From NCBI GenBank assembly GCA_963842955.1, contig CAWJIJ010000011.1, positions 943,003-1,007,002 on the forward strand: a DNA stretch of 64,000 nucleotides, written 5' to 3'. The notes below the pieces were generated by a model. It was not told where the DNA came from, searched no databases, and saw only the letters and a list, made by a program, of their open reading frames with translations. Shown here piece by piece: positions 1-10,137 of the stretch (position 1 is its first letter; each line of letters starts with the position of its first letter). Source of the stretch: JARFQW01 sp963842955 (GTDB taxonomy: Bacteria; Pseudomonadota; Gammaproteobacteria; Steroidobacterales; XN24). A program made the position numbers and the translations under genes.

Positions 1-596
1 AAATTGGGAGCGCCGACATTCACGTCCAGGTAGCCGCGGGCCAGGTAGAAGTCGCGCACTAGGCTGGCACCCGCCTGAATTTCCGACTGGACAAAGGGAC
101 GGTTGCTCGATGGATCGAAAATCATCCGCGAGGGGACGAAGAGGGCCGCCAGATCATCGGCCGGCACGGCGGTGCGCCCTGTAAATTCCATGGACTGAAT
201 GAGCACCCGCGGTCCTTCGGCGATCGTAAAAACCGCTTGCACCAGATCCTCGCGCACGCTCTTGGTGTAGCGCACCTCAGCGAAGGCATACCCTTCGCCG
301 CGATAGGTGATTTCCATCTGGAAGACCGCGTCCTCGAGGTCGGCCTCGCGGCCTGCGTTTTGGACAAACGCCTCCAGTTCCGCCCGGGCTGCCCGACGCA
401 GGACCGTGGCGCTAATATGGTCGTTGCCCTCGAACTGGAATGCATAGCGCCGCCCCTCGCCGGCCCTTTCAGCCGACACCGGGACGGCCGTCACCAGGCA
501 CATTGCCAGGGCCAGGCCTGCGGCCCACATCCCGATCAGGCGACGGCGCGCTTCTGGTCCGCGCCCGCGGCGGTGTTTATTTGAACCGGAAGACAA
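1..596 (-). CDS. tamA: TamA/BamA-family outer-membrane assembly protein (3' part missing)
   Basis: Only the N-terminal part lies in the window; the gene runs off the left edge. My translation of the minus strand gives an Arg-rich n-region, a hydrophobic signal sequence ending in an A-V-P-V-S-A cleavage-like site, and then POTRA-type repeats (for example the stretch around FQFEGNDHISATVL and a later IQSMEFTGRTAVPADDL). The start is read as TTG at 596 because it adds a positively charged n-region and has a GGGG tract upstream; ATG at 530 is the alternative and lacks a Shine-Dalgarno. It overlaps the end of tamB by about 20 bp. TamA and TamB form the translocation and assembly module spanning the envelope. 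The C-terminal barrel is not visible, so a generic BamA/D15 paralogue is possible. Confidence 0.75.
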   Translation of the reverse strand, partial: MSSGSNKHRRGRGPEARRRLIGMWAAGLALAMCLVTAVPVSAERAGEGRRYAFQFEGNDHISATVLRRAARAELEAFVQNAGREADLEDAVFQMEITYRGEGYAFAEVRYTKSVREDLVQAVFTIAEGPRVLIQSMEFTGRTAVPADDLAALFVPSRMIFDPSSNRPFVQSEIQAGASLVRDFYLARGYLDVNVGAPN

Positions 597-3500
597 ATTT
601 CAACCCCGCGTTGTAGAAGTCGAAAACATCTTTTTCACCCGTAATGTAAATGCTGTCACCGTCCCTTAAAACATCCTCCCCAATGCGAAACTGGGTCTCC
701 AGGGTTTCATCGCCGGCACGGGTCACGCGTCGGCCTTGGATGACTTGGAAGCGATCGAGGACGGACGTCCAGGATTCCGTCGAATCCCCGCCAAACCACT
801 GGGACAAAAGATCCTGCCCGATGTAGACCGCCAGGTTCATGGGAACCCCGCCGATGTTCGAACGGTTTTCGCTCGCCGGCGGCTGCCCCGTGAGCAACAT
901 GAGCATCAGTTCGTTGCCGGGCAAAGGCGGCGAAGAGGACAGGGTAACCCGAGGTTCCTCCACGGGACCCTCGATCAGGGCCGTAATGTCATAATCGAAC
1001 ACCTTGCCATCCCCCAGCAGATCCATCTCGGGACGATTGGCCCGGGAAGGCAGAAAGCGCACGACACCGGACTGGATCGTCATGACACCGGCCGGCAGCC
1101 GCAGGCGGGTCGAATCGACGTAGATGTCTCCCGTCAGCAGGGGCAACTCGCCCGTACCGCCTAAATGGAGATCAGGCCGCAAACTGCCCTTGACCACGTT
1201 GTTGCGCAGGTCAACGGGTGCTCGGCTGGTGATGCGCACATCGAAAACCATGTCCTTCAAGGGCGGCTCCGGCAGCGAGAACAGCACTTCCGAGGGCGCT
1301 CCGCTGGACGGGCGCTTTTCTTTCAGGATACTGAAAAAATCGACATTGCGCGACAGGCGTCCATTGGTCAGTCCGATCTCGCCCTTGAGCGTCATCTTCT
1401 CTATCGGCCCTGTCAGGCGCAGGTCCGTATCAGCCCGCACCCGGACGTCTACGGTGCGGTAAAGCAGCAGATTGGTGCCGCTGAGATGGAGATCGGTCAC
1501 CCAGCCCGTCTCATCCGACCGTCGGATATCGCCCGACACCTCAAAGGGGGCCCCGCCGATCTCTCCCCGGCAGGATTTAACCGTCAACCGGGCGGCGTCC
1601 GCCTGGAGATCGGCCTGCAGGGATTTCAGGGGAGGGGCATCGCCGTCCGGTCGCAGGCTGCCTTCCCGGAGCACGAGATCGGCCGCCACCGAAGGATGCT
1701 TCAGCGGGCCGTCCACTTTCAGGGAGCCGTTCAACCGGCCGGTGATTTTTTGCACCCCGGGCAACATCCCCGCCAGCCATCCCAGGTCGGGAATGTCGAA
1801 ATCGGCGGAGGCCGCCAGGGTCCCCGCCGGCAGACGTCCCTTTAAAGCCGTCAAAAGCACCGGGGGGTTGTCGACCCACCAGCGACCCCGGCCCTGCAAC
1901 GACATCAGCGCGGAATCGATGTGCAGTTCTTCCAAATCCACCCCGTCTCGATGAAGGCGCAGGGTCGCCTGGGCTTTAAACGGCCCCTGAGGCGAACCGT
2001 CAACAGTGGCATCCAGCAGCAGATCGTGAATCGCGCACCGGAGGGTCCCGGCAGGCGATGCCAGGGTTCCGGCCAGATCGACCTGTGCCTGGACAGTCCC
2101 CCCGTTCACGGGTAATGCGGGCAAGAACCCTTGTAGGATATCCTCTTCCTCGATATCGAGAGCGGCCTGCAGCTGCAGCGGCCCCGGCAGCGCCTGCCAC
2201 CCGTTGTCATAGACCACCGGCAGATGACCGGTAGCGGTAAACTGTGTGTCGGCGCCGTCGTTCCAGGCCCATTGGCGAATCTCGATCCCGGTGCCGGCGA
2301 CCACAAGGTCGAAGCGACCCTGCAGCGGTCGCGGGACATCCCGGACGACCAGATCTGGTAGTTGGCCCTTTATGGTGATTCGGGGGGAGGCGGCTGTACC
2401 CATCAGGTGGACGCGCGCTTTCAAACCGGAAAAGGACTGGATCGGGTCATCCACAGTATCCAACCAGCCGCCGCTCTTGATCCCATCCAGGTCGATGGTC
2501 ATATCCGTCTGACCCGGCCACCCCAGATCACCCGCAATCGTCGCCCGGCCGGCGGTTCCCTCCAGCACCAGGGGGGCTATCCGCCAGCGGTCTTCCGGCA
2601 TCTGCGAAATCCGGACCGGTGACGACATACGCATGGCGGTGTCGTCACGTTGGAACGACAATTCCCGCAGATCAACCGTTAAAAGGGGCGCATCCCCTTT
2701 ATACCCCATCCGTCCGGCCAGCATCAGGTCACCCTGCGAGGACTGTATTTCGATGCGTTCGACATCCAGGCGGTTTGGTGATGCCAGCAACTGCCCTTGT
2801 ACCTTTTCGACCGTCAACGACCCCAGGCCGGACTTTACCAGGGTGAAAGCGGCCTGGACATCAGGCTGCCAAAACGTGCCTTCGATCGTGGACTGGAGAT
2901 TGAGTTCCCCCGCGGTGGGCCATGCGGCGGGCAAAAACGGGTTGGCATAACCCCCGATATCCTGGATTCGTACCACCCCTCGGGTTTTTTCCAATCGGCC
3001 GGATTCCAGGTCGATACGGCCGGTGACATTCAAACGATCAGTACGATTGCGAAGCGTAAAAGTCTCGGCCGTCAGCCAGACCCCGTCGGACCGGCAGAAA
3101 ACGTCCAGATCACCGACGCCGACGCCGGCAATGTGCAGGTTCGTCCCTACCAGCGCAATCGACCCCTTCGGGGACTGCATCGAACCCGCGAAATCCAACT
3201 TGCCCTGCAGTTGACCAGTCAGCGGCGGAAGGGGCAGCAAAGCGGCAAGATCTTCCAGTTTCGGCACATCGAGGGTCACTTCGGCCTCCAACCTGGCCGC
3301 GGACGCCCTCCCCCGCAACGCTACCAGATCAGTCTGCAGGCGTTTCAGTTGAACCGTGCTGCCCCCGGACGCCAAAACCCCTTCGACGAGATTGAGAACG
3401 CCCTGTTCGATACCCCCCTTCAAAACGAGATGATGCGACGGAACAGTCTCGGCGGCCGGCTGGAGATCCTCGCCGAAAAGCGTCAGCAGCGGCGGTATAT

Positions 3501-4665
3501 TCTGAAGGGAAAGATCGAACACCGCGGTCAGGCCCTCCAGCAGTCGATCGACCTGCCCCCCGAACAGCGCCGCTGCGGGCAAGGATAAATCCCGAATCCG
3601 GCCGGTGTTGCCATCCCCCTGCCATTCGGTCTGCGACACGGTAAGAATCCCCTCTTCCGCATGGGCCTGCAACGTGGCGTGTTCCCAGGTAAACCGTTGC
3701 CATTGTCCGGAACCGGCGCGCAAATCCATCCTCCCGCGCAGCAATTCCGGATGGTCGTAGGGCAGCCGGATATCCGCCTCTATGGCTACATGCCCCGTCA
3801 AATCCAGTTTCGGTATATCCAGGATATGCTCGATAAGGGCCAGATCCAGGTCGTCGCCGGCAACCTTCAACCAAAGGGTTTCATCATCATGCCGGCCGTT
3901 CACCGTCAGGTTGCCGTATTCTTGTGGGCTTTGAGTGGTGAAGGACACGCTCTGGGGCAAACGGGACAGGTCGACCTGACCTTTTTCGAAAACGACGGCG
4001 TCGTTCAAAGCGAGCTGATGCACAACGAGCACACCGGACGGCTCCACGTCAACCCGGGCACGGGCTACAACCCGCCCGTCACGCAGCGGCGGCAGGTGCC
4101 AGCCCCAATTATTCACCTCGATTTGGAACGTGTTGATAGCTTTGCCGCTTCCAGCAAGCGAGGACAGCATGATGCCATCGAATCGACTGCCGTAGCCGTC
4201 GCCCTTCAGGTCCAGCTGCCCGTCATTGATTGAAACGCGGGGAAGGATTTCCGGCAAACCACCAAATGCTTCCTGGGCATCGTCCGGCAGGGCCGCAGAC
4301 GACGGTCGCGACAGATCGATAAAGACCATGGGGTGATCGATCTCGATGGTCAAACCACCGATGAACGTATCGATACCCTCCAGGAGATCGATCAGGCGAT
4401 AGCGTAAACGAATGTTGGCAATGGTGGCCGTCAGGGGCGTGTCAGCGGGTTCAATGCTGCTGATCTGGAGATCGGCCACTTCAAGATCGGTGAAAAGCGA
4501 TCCGCGGATGTCACCCAGAGCAAGATGCAGGTCCAAATCCGATTGAAAAAATCCGACAGCGGCCGTTTTCAGATAAGGATAGAGAAGGACGCCTCGTAAC
4601 AAATAAACGCCCAACAGCAGACCGGCCGCCACCAGCAAGACGGCAGCCACCCCATCGATACCCAT
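577..4665 (-). CDS. tamB: TamB-like translocation/assembly module protein (DUF490)
   Basis: This 1362-residue protein has an N-terminal membrane anchor (about residues 5-28), a very long body of alternating beta strands typical of AsmA/TamB repeats, and a DUF490-type C-terminus with the LMLLTGQPP and V-G-x-D-x-L-like features of the family, ending in the motif GLKFVFRFK. Known TamB proteins form a hydrophobic groove across the periplasm that works with TamA in outer-membrane protein or phospholipid delivery. It sits directly upstream of the TamA/BamA-like gene with overlapping ends, the usual tamB-tamA pairing though in the opposite order to Escherichia coli. Length is close to that of proteobacterial TamB. 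Confidence 0.9.
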   Translation of the reverse strand: MGIDGVAAVLLVAAGLLLGVYLLRGVLLYPYLKTAAVGFFQSDLDLHLALGDIRGSLFTDLEVADLQISSIEPADTPLTATIANIRLRYRLIDLLEGIDTFIGGLTIEIDHPMVFIDLSRPSSAALPDDAQEAFGGLPEILPRVSINDGQLDLKGDGYGSRFDGIMLSSLAGSGKAINTFQIEVNNWGWHLPPLRDGRVVARARVDVEPSGVLVVHQLALNDAVVFEKGQVDLSRLPQSVSFTTQSPQEYGNLTVNGRHDDETLWLKVAGDDLDLALIEHILDIPKLDLTGHVAIEADIRLPYDHPELLRGRMDLRAGSGQWQRFTWEHATLQAHAEEGILTVSQTEWQGDGNTGRIRDLSLPAAALFGGQVDRLLEGLTAVFDLSLQNIPPLLTLFGEDLQPAAETVPSHHLVLKGGIEQGVLNLVEGVLASGGSTVQLKRLQTDLVALRGRASAARLEAEVTLDVPKLEDLAALLPLPPLTGQLQGKLDFAGSMQSPKGSIALVGTNLHIAGVGVGDLDVFCRSDGVWLTAETFTLRNRTDRLNVTGRIDLESGRLEKTRGVVRIQDIGGYANPFLPAAWPTAGELNLQSTIEGTFWQPDVQAAFTLVKSGLGSLTVEKVQGQLLASPNRLDVERIEIQSSQGDLMLAGRMGYKGDAPLLTVDLRELSFQRDDTAMRMSSPVRISQMPEDRWRIAPLVLEGTAGRATIAGDLGWPGQTDMTIDLDGIKSGGWLDTVDDPIQSFSGLKARVHLMGTAASPRITIKGQLPDLVVRDVPRPLQGRFDLVVAGTGIEIRQWAWNDGADTQFTATGHLPVVYDNGWQALPGPLQLQAALDIEEEDILQGFLPALPVNGGTVQAQVDLAGTLASPAGTLRCAIHDLLLDATVDGSPQGPFKAQATLRLHRDGVDLEELHIDSALMSLQGRGRWWVDNPPVLLTALKGRLPAGTLAASADFDIPDLGWLAGMLPGVQKITGRLNGSLKVDGPLKHPSVAADLVLREGSLRPDGDAPPLKSLQADLQADAARLTVKSCRGEIGGAPFEVSGDIRRSDETGWVTDLHLSGTNLLLYRTVDVRVRADTDLRLTGPIEKMTLKGEIGLTNGRLSRNVDFFSILKEKRPSSGAPSEVLFSLPEPPLKDMVFDVRITSRAPVDLRNNVVKGSLRPDLHLGGTGELPLLTGDIYVDSTRLRLPAGVMTIQSGVVRFLPSRANRPEMDLLGDGKVFDYDITALIEGPVEEPRVTLSSSPPLPGNELMLMLLTGQPPASENRSNIGGVPMNLAVYIGQDLLSQWFGGDSTESWTSVLDRFQVIQGRRVTRAGDETLETQFRIGEDVLRDGDSIYITGEKDVFDFYNAGLKFVFRFK

Positions 4666-4709
4666 GCCATCGAAGATTCACCTCAAGGTCTCCCCAGCAA
4701 AATACCAAA

Positions 4710-7133
4710 TCATTCGAATACGTTTGCCGCCGCCACGCCGGAAACCGACGGGGCCACACTGCGCAGGTGAAGATCCTGCTGAGGAAAGGGAATTTCGATG
4801 TCAAGTTCCCGGAAGCGCTGGTCGATATCCTGGTTGATTTCGCTCTGGACAAGGCGACGGCTGTCGAAATCAGCAATCCAAACCCGCAGTTCGAAATCCA
4901 GCGAACTGGCCCCGAAACCAAAGAAAATAACGGCGGGCTTGGGGTTGCTCAACACCAGCACATGGTCTTCGGCGCATTCCATGAGGGTCTGGATGACTAA
5001 AGCAACGTCCGATCCGTAGGCCACCCCCACCGGGAGTTTCAGGCGCCGGCGGCGCTCGGCCAGGGTCCAGTTGGTCACCTGGCTGGTAATCAGATCGGCG
5101 TTGGGGACCACGATCTCGGCATTGTCATAGGTCGCCACCACCGTGGCCCGCAGGCCGACTTGCTTGACCCGCCCTTGTTGGGTGCCGAACTCCACCGAGT
5201 CACCCACCTTGACGGGACGTTCGAAAAGCATGATGAGACCGCACACGAAATTATTCACGATGGTCTGCATGCCGAAACCAATGCCGACACCTAACGCGCC
5301 GCCGATGATGGCGATATTCGTAAAATCGAATCCCAGCACAGACAAGGTAACCAGAAACCCAACCAGTACGATCGCATAATGAACCAGCCGGGCCATGGAA
5401 ATACGCACGCCCTGCTGCATTTTGCGCGACAGGATGACGCCGTCCAGCATCAGCGACTGGATGGACCATGAAAACAGAAAGGCCCCGTAAAGAACAATCC
5501 CGGCGGCCAGCATCAGGCCGATGGAAAAATGCCGCTCCCCGATATTGAGTCCGATCGCCAGGATTTCCGACAAGGCTGTTCCGACGTCGGCATAAATCTT
5601 CCAGGTCTCCATCAGCACCGCCAGCAGCCAGAGGCCGGCAGCAATGGCGCAAAAAAGTTCGGTTTTGGCGATAATCTTCCGGGTATTGTTGCGGATCAGG
5701 GCAAACTTCTGGATACGTCGACTGCGAATGAGAACTTCCGTCACACCCCTTAATAGCCGGAATGCCATCCATGCCAGTACAAGCAGAAATATCGTCGTAA
5801 TCGATGAAAAGAGAAGATACTCGGCCAGGCGGCTGTAACCGAAAATTTCCGCCACCAACGCCACGGCGAAGATCAGGATGCACAGGCGCAGGAACCAGGT
5901 ATGGGGTTTGGTGTGTTTACCCCGGCTAAAGGCCCGCCCCGCTAAGATCATCAACCCGGCGACAGCGACCGCCACGACAACTAGCCGCATCAGGGGCGCC
6001 GGCAGGTTGATAAAATCGAAAACCTCGATCATGAGTTGCACGGTCAACAACCCTAAGATCGAGCGTTTCAGCCATGTTTGGCGCACCATACCGATCAACA
6101 GGCGTTCGGTTGCGATAATGATAACAAACAACATGAGAAGCCACAGCAAAACAATGGACTCAAAAAAGGCGATAAACAGAAAAACCCCGGCAAAACAGCC
6201 GGTTGAGATAGGACGGTTGACGAACCATTCCAGATGCTCGGATCGTTTCAGCAGGTCAGGCCGGCGCCGCAATACGCCAACCATGGCCACAATCACAAGG
6301 CCTTGGAGCACTAAAATCCACGCCTTTTGCGCCAGGTACGGGGGCCGCGGCAACGGAACGGACTGGATGCCCTTCAGGACGGCTTCGATGAGTCCTCGAT
6401 CGAATTGTTCCAGGAAATTTCTGGAGAACAGAAAAGGGGTGGCCGTTCCCAGGGCTTCCCCACGCATGGCCACAATCATGCTGTCGACCTGCTTTTTTAG
6501 ATCCAGAATGCGGTTCTGGGCCTGCCAGGTTTTCTGCTGGATGGTCAAAATCGGTTTGAGATGTTTTTCGATGGTGCGTTGTACATCGCGGAACATCTCT
6601 TCAACCGAAACAAACGTCGGCTTGACATAACCGTAAAGATTGTTCCGGGACAGCGCATTGCGCCAGGCGATCCATTTTTGCTCCTCCAATCGCCATTCAT
6701 CGATGGAATCCTGGATCACACCGATACCCCCCGTGATCTGGGTGAGGATGCGTTTGATCTTTTTTTCTTCCAATTCGATGTCGGATTTAAGTCCCCGTAG
6801 TTGACCAAAATCCGGGGTCGCTGCATTTTTCAGCAGCGTTAACCGTTCCGTTAGTTTATCGAGCGCCTCAAAGACGGGAGCAAGCTCCGCATCCACCTGT
6901 TCGGTGGTCTGTAGTTCAGCAAGCCGCCCATTGAGCGTTTCCAACCTATTGCCTAAGTTCGCCGCCAAAGGGACGATATCCTGCAGTTCCGGTACCGGTG
7001 GGGTTTGTTCGGTTGGCTGTGTCTCAACATCCGCAGCGTCAGCGGTTTGGGCAATGGTCACCGATGGGCCGAACGTCAGCCAACCGCAAAGCGGAACCAG
7101 GCAAAGAAGAAGGAAAAGACTTGTGGAGCGCAT
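4710..7133 (-). CDS. Large MscS-family mechanosensitive channel (MscK/YnaI-like)
   Basis: The 807-residue product starts with a signal peptide (residues 1-29, ending SVTIAQ), followed by a periplasmic alpha-helical region (about 30-215), many transmembrane segments (about 275-620), and a C-terminal MscS domain. The pore-lining helix and beta domain are clear: GALGVGIGFGMQTIVNNFVC, then FERPVKVGD and a TNWTL stretch. MscS proteins gate on membrane tension and release osmolytes. The long periplasmic and extra TM regions resemble MscK/MscM rather than minimal MscS. It lies 44 bp upstream of tamB on the same strand, so co-transcription with the envelope assembly genes is likely. Start ATG at 7133 gives a complete signal peptide. 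Confidence 0.88.
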   Translation of the reverse strand: MRSTSLFLLLCLVPLCGWLTFGPSVTIAQTADAADVETQPTEQTPPVPELQDIVPLAANLGNRLETLNGRLAELQTTEQVDAELAPVFEALDKLTERLTLLKNAATPDFGQLRGLKSDIELEEKKIKRILTQITGGIGVIQDSIDEWRLEEQKWIAWRNALSRNNLYGYVKPTFVSVEEMFRDVQRTIEKHLKPILTIQQKTWQAQNRILDLKKQVDSMIVAMRGEALGTATPFLFSRNFLEQFDRGLIEAVLKGIQSVPLPRPPYLAQKAWILVLQGLVIVAMVGVLRRRPDLLKRSEHLEWFVNRPISTGCFAGVFLFIAFFESIVLLWLLMLFVIIIATERLLIGMVRQTWLKRSILGLLTVQLMIEVFDFINLPAPLMRLVVVAVAVAGLMILAGRAFSRGKHTKPHTWFLRLCILIFAVALVAEIFGYSRLAEYLLFSSITTIFLLVLAWMAFRLLRGVTEVLIRSRRIQKFALIRNNTRKIIAKTELFCAIAAGLWLLAVLMETWKIYADVGTALSEILAIGLNIGERHFSIGLMLAAGIVLYGAFLFSWSIQSLMLDGVILSRKMQQGVRISMARLVHYAIVLVGFLVTLSVLGFDFTNIAIIGGALGVGIGFGMQTIVNNFVCGLIMLFERPVKVGDSVEFGTQQGRVKQVGLRATVVATYDNAEIVVPNADLITSQVTNWTLAERRRRLKLPVGVAYGSDVALVIQTLMECAEDHVLVLSNPKPAVIFFGFGASSLDFELRVWIADFDSRRLVQSEINQDIDQRFRELDIEIPFPQQDLHLRSVAPSVSGVAAANVFE

Positions 7134-7220
7134 CTTGGTTTCCTCACGAAAAATCCAGAGAGCAACAGAGCAGTGACGATCATGTCCAAGTCACAATGGA
7201 TATGGCGTCATTCTCGGGGT

Positions 7221-7961
7221 TTAAAATTTCGCAACCAAACTCGTGGGCAGTCGTTTTAATATAGGGCCTAAAATACACCACGGCCAGACCGGCACTGTGG
7301 AAGATTTCACCTTGCGTTCGATCATCCCGGCGATCATGGTGGCACCCTTCTCGGCCGAAATTAAAAACGGCCGGCTTTTCAGCATATCGTTGAGGGGCGT
7401 ATCGATGTAGCCGGGGTTCAAAACCGTGACATGGATGTTCTTCCGGTAGACTTCCGCCTGCAAGGACTTGAGGTAAAGGGCAAAGCCTGCCTTGGCAGCT
7501 CCATAAGACCCCATTCGCGGAAATCCCAGGAAGGCGGTCACCGAGCAGACACCGACGATATGACCGCTGCCGTGCTGAAGAAAGTAGGCCACTGCGGCGT
7601 CCACAGTAGCCATGGCCCCCAGAAGATTGGTCTCGATGGTGCGTCGGGCTTCGGCGAAGCGCCCCTTCCCTACTTTTTCCCCCAGACCGATACCGGCATT
7701 GGCAAACAGGATGTCCAGCCCTCCGAGGCCTTCAGCGCAGGCCGCGATCACACCGGGCACCGAATCGTAGGCCACCACATCCAGCGGATGCACCACAACG
7801 GTGGCCGAAGGATGTTTTATCTGCAGGTCATCCCGGATCTCTTCCAGTGTTTCCAGCCGCCGGGCCGTCAGGGCCAAGGCATATCCCCTGCCCGCCAGTT
7901 CATAGGCCAGCGCCCGGCCGATGCCGGATGAAGCGCCCGTGATCAGAATCTTCTTTGACAT
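7221..7961 (-). CDS. Short-chain dehydrogenase/reductase (SDR)
   Basis: A 246-residue classical SDR. The NAD(P)-binding motif TGASSGIG lies at the N-terminus, followed by an NAGIG segment, the catalytic Ser in CSVTAF, and YGAAK as the YxxxK active site. The start is set at ATG 7961 because AGGAG stands 8 nt upstream and the Rossmann motif follows at once; the reading frame is open for 36 more codons without family similarity. The C-terminus (about 215-246) is hydrophobic and basic, as in SDRs that associate with membranes. The substrate cannot be read from sequence. It lies downstream of the polyketide/TRAP locus but is separated from it by about 300 bp containing a repeat, so a ketoreductase role there is only a possibility. 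Confidence 0.85.
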   Translation of the reverse strand: MSKKILITGASSGIGRALAYELAGRGYALALTARRLETLEEIRDDLQIKHPSATVVVHPLDVVAYDSVPGVIAACAEGLGGLDILFANAGIGLGEKVGKGRFAEARRTIETNLLGAMATVDAAVAYFLQHGSGHIVGVCSVTAFLGFPRMGSYGAAKAGFALYLKSLQAEVYRKNIHVTVLNPGYIDTPLNDMLKSRPFLISAEKGATMIAGMIERKVKSSTVPVWPWCILGPILKRLPTSLVAKF

Positions 7962-8144
7962 GCGGTTTTCTCCTGTCAGCTGTCGTTTCGCAATGGTTTG
8001 CATGAGATGGAATGATTGTCGATGGAAAACTTCATCGTCAAAGCAGTACCGCAATTCTCGAACCTGCAATGGATACCATGATCACAAGCTGTCCGCAAAT
8101 AATTGTCATACACTTAAAGGCGGCTGTGTATATCGTCCGAGATC

Positions 8145-8222
8145 AAGGCTTGCAAGTCCGGAGGAGCGAGGCGTGCATTTTGTACGCCGCAGTGACGAGG
8201 GACGCCGCATAACACCGATATT
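8145..8222 (+). repeat. Dispersed repeat R1, copy A
   Basis: About 78 bp beginning AAGGCTTGCAAG and containing CGGAGGAG and GTACGCCGCA followed by GACGAGG. It aligns, in inverse orientation, with the core of the element at 52915-53057: most positions match over the first ~60 bp and both end near CCGATATT. Copy A lacks the 24-bp terminal inverted repeats seen in copy B. It lies between the dehydrogenase gene and dctM, in a gene-free stretch (7962-8263). I do not know an official name; two copies in 64 kb suggest a genome-wide family. Confidence 0.6.
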
Positions 8223-8263
8223 TATCCGCCACTGGCGGATCGGGCGTTATACGCAGCCGTCTC

Positions 8264-9565
8264 TTAAAACATGGTGTTGGGGAGATACAGCGCAATCTGT
8301 GGAAACGCTACGAGAATAAGCAGGCAGGCCAGCATGGCCAGCCAGAAGGGCCAGATGCCGTTGAAAATCTTTTCCAGCGGGACATCCGGCGCCACACCTT
8401 TCACCACAAACACATTGACGCCTACGGGGGGGCTGATCAACCCCATTTCCAGCACGATCACGACAATGACCCCGAACCAGATGGGACTGTAGCCCATGGC
8501 CAGAACGACCGGAAACACCACCGGCAGGGTCAGCACCAGCATGGCGATACCCTCCAGGAAGGTCCCCAGCAGAATGTACATGGCCAGGATCATCAGAAGG
8601 ATCCCCAGCGCGCCGACATCCAACCCCGTAAGAAAGCCCAGCAGGTTCCCCGGTATCTCCGACAGGGCCATAAACGGAATAAACACGTGGGCCCCGATCA
8701 GGATCATGAAGGTCAGGGCCGTGGTGCGCAGGGTGTGCAGAATAACCAGCCGGAACCCCTCCCGGTTCAGCGACCGCCTGACCAGTGCCACGATCAAGGT
8801 CAGAAAGGCGCCGATGCCGGAGGCTTCCACCGGCGTCATCACCCCCCCGTAAATGCCGCCGATCGATACCAGCACAATCAGGATGAACATGCTGGCCCTG
8901 CGCAGGGTGCGCCACCGTTCCCGGTAGGGTGCGCGCGGGCCGGCCGGGCCGGCATCCGGCTTCAGGTATGTCACGACGGATATGGCCAGCAGAAAAAGGG
9001 CGGTCAGCAGCAAACCCGGGAAAATGCCGGCGATAAACAGCTTCCCGATGGACTGCTCGGTCAGAATGGCATAGATGACAAAACCAGAAGACGGCGGGAT
9101 CAGGAATCCCAGCGTACCACCGGCCGCAACACTGCCGGTAGCCAGGCTGTCATCGTAGCGGAACCGCCGCATTTCGGGCAGGGCCACGCGCCCCATGGTC
9201 ACCGCCGATGCAAAAGAGGATCCGCTCAAGGCCGCAAAACCCGCGCAACCGATAATGGTGGCCGCGGCCAGACCGCCCCGACGATGGCCGGCCCAGGCAT
9301 AGGCGGCACTGTAGAGATCGCGGCTCATACCGGAAAGACCGGCCAGGTTGCCCATCAGTACGAACAAAGGGATGACGCTCAGTTGAATCAGGGATGCGAT
9401 TTCGAACGTTTCCGCAGACAGGGTGGCGCAGGCCGCCGGGAAACCGTTGATGGCGGAAATCCCGATAAAACCGGTGATCATCATGGCCATCGCGATGGGC
9501 ACACGACATACCAGCAGCACAAAAAAACCGACCAACCCTACGATGCCGATCCCTTCAGGCGTCAT
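8264..9565 (-). CDS. dctM: TRAP transporter large permease (DctM)
   Basis: The 433-residue integral membrane protein has the typical DctM pattern of about 12 hydrophobic segments and family landmarks GSSFASAVTMG, GGTLGFLIPPS and GLISPPVGVNVFV. DctM is the sodium-coupled transport subunit that accepts the ligand from the periplasmic binding protein. The start is placed at ATG 9565 (MTPEGIG); the frame stays open upstream but that extension runs through dctQ and is not protein-like. It follows dctQ with an 8-bp gap and forms a complete DctPQM set with the two genes upstream. Placement in a ketosynthase/ammonia-lyase locus suggests import of an organic acid linked to that pathway, which is inference. 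Confidence 0.92.
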   Translation of the reverse strand: MTPEGIGIVGLVGFFVLLVCRVPIAMAMMITGFIGISAINGFPAACATLSAETFEIASLIQLSVIPLFVLMGNLAGLSGMSRDLYSAAYAWAGHRRGGLAAATIIGCAGFAALSGSSFASAVTMGRVALPEMRRFRYDDSLATGSVAAGGTLGFLIPPSSGFVIYAILTEQSIGKLFIAGIFPGLLLTALFLLAISVVTYLKPDAGPAGPRAPYRERWRTLRRASMFILIVLVSIGGIYGGVMTPVEASGIGAFLTLIVALVRRSLNREGFRLVILHTLRTTALTFMILIGAHVFIPFMALSEIPGNLLGFLTGLDVGALGILLMILAMYILLGTFLEGIAMLVLTLPVVFPVVLAMGYSPIWFGVIVVIVLEMGLISPPVGVNVFVVKGVAPDVPLEKIFNGIWPFWLAMLACLLILVAFPQIALYLPNTMF

Positions 9566-9573
9566 GAGCACGT

Positions 9574-10137
9574 TTATTCGGTGTGGTGGCCAAGGTCGCC
9601 GGCGCGACCTCGGAAGATGAGAAAAAGTTCTGCCGCCAGAACGACGGCATAAAGCAGCATGCCGACCGCCAACAGGATGTAGAAGGGGCCAAAGGGTATC
9701 CCCAGCGCCAAAGACGCCTCCCCGAAAGCAGCCGCACTGTCGCTGCATAGCCAGAGCTGCCAGGAGAGGATCAGCAACATGGCGATGGCCGCGATGCGGG
9801 CCCCGGCCTCGGTGAAGGCCGCCAGCCGCGCCCCCATCCAGTGGCTGAAAAACTCGATCACGACCTGCCCGCCCGTGCGGGCACTGTAAGCCACCGACAG
9901 CGCGATCATGGTCAGGAGCATCAGTTTGCCCACATCATGGGCGCCGTACAACGGGGCGTTAAACAGATACCGCAAGGTCACATCCACAACGGTCAGCCCC
10001 ATCAGCCCAAGGAGCATGGCACCGCCCCCCCACAGGGCCACGCTGCGGACGGCCCGGTCGACAATACCGATGATGAATGAATCCCGCGACTGTCTTGAGG
10101 GGTCAGCGTTTAAAGGCCTGGTAGATATCTCTGGCAT
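9574..10137 (-). CDS. dctQ: TRAP transporter small permease (DctQ)
   Basis: A 187-residue protein with four hydrophobic helices (about residues 33-55, 68-90, 108-128 and 146-170), the layout of DctQ small subunits, including the R-Y-L-F-N segment after the first helix that is usual in the family. DctQ scaffolds DctM in the inner membrane. ATG 10137 has a GAGGG Shine-Dalgarno 7 nt upstream. The first 35 bp overlap the end of dctP, so the genes are translationally coupled. Confidence 0.88.
   Translation of the reverse strand: MPEISTRPLNADPSRQSRDSFIIGIVDRAVRSVALWGGGAMLLGLMGLTVVDVTLRYLFNAPLYGAHDVGKLMLLTMIALSVAYSARTGGQVVIEFFSHWMGARLAAFTEAGARIAAIAMLLILSWQLWLCSDSAAAFGEASLALGIPFGPFYILLAVGMLLYAVVLAAELFLIFRGRAGDLGHHTE

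Noticed and set aside
736..3588. Many open frames on the plus strand opposite tamB
   Set aside because: They arise from high GC content; the minus-strand frame is continuous over 1362 codons with TamB features.
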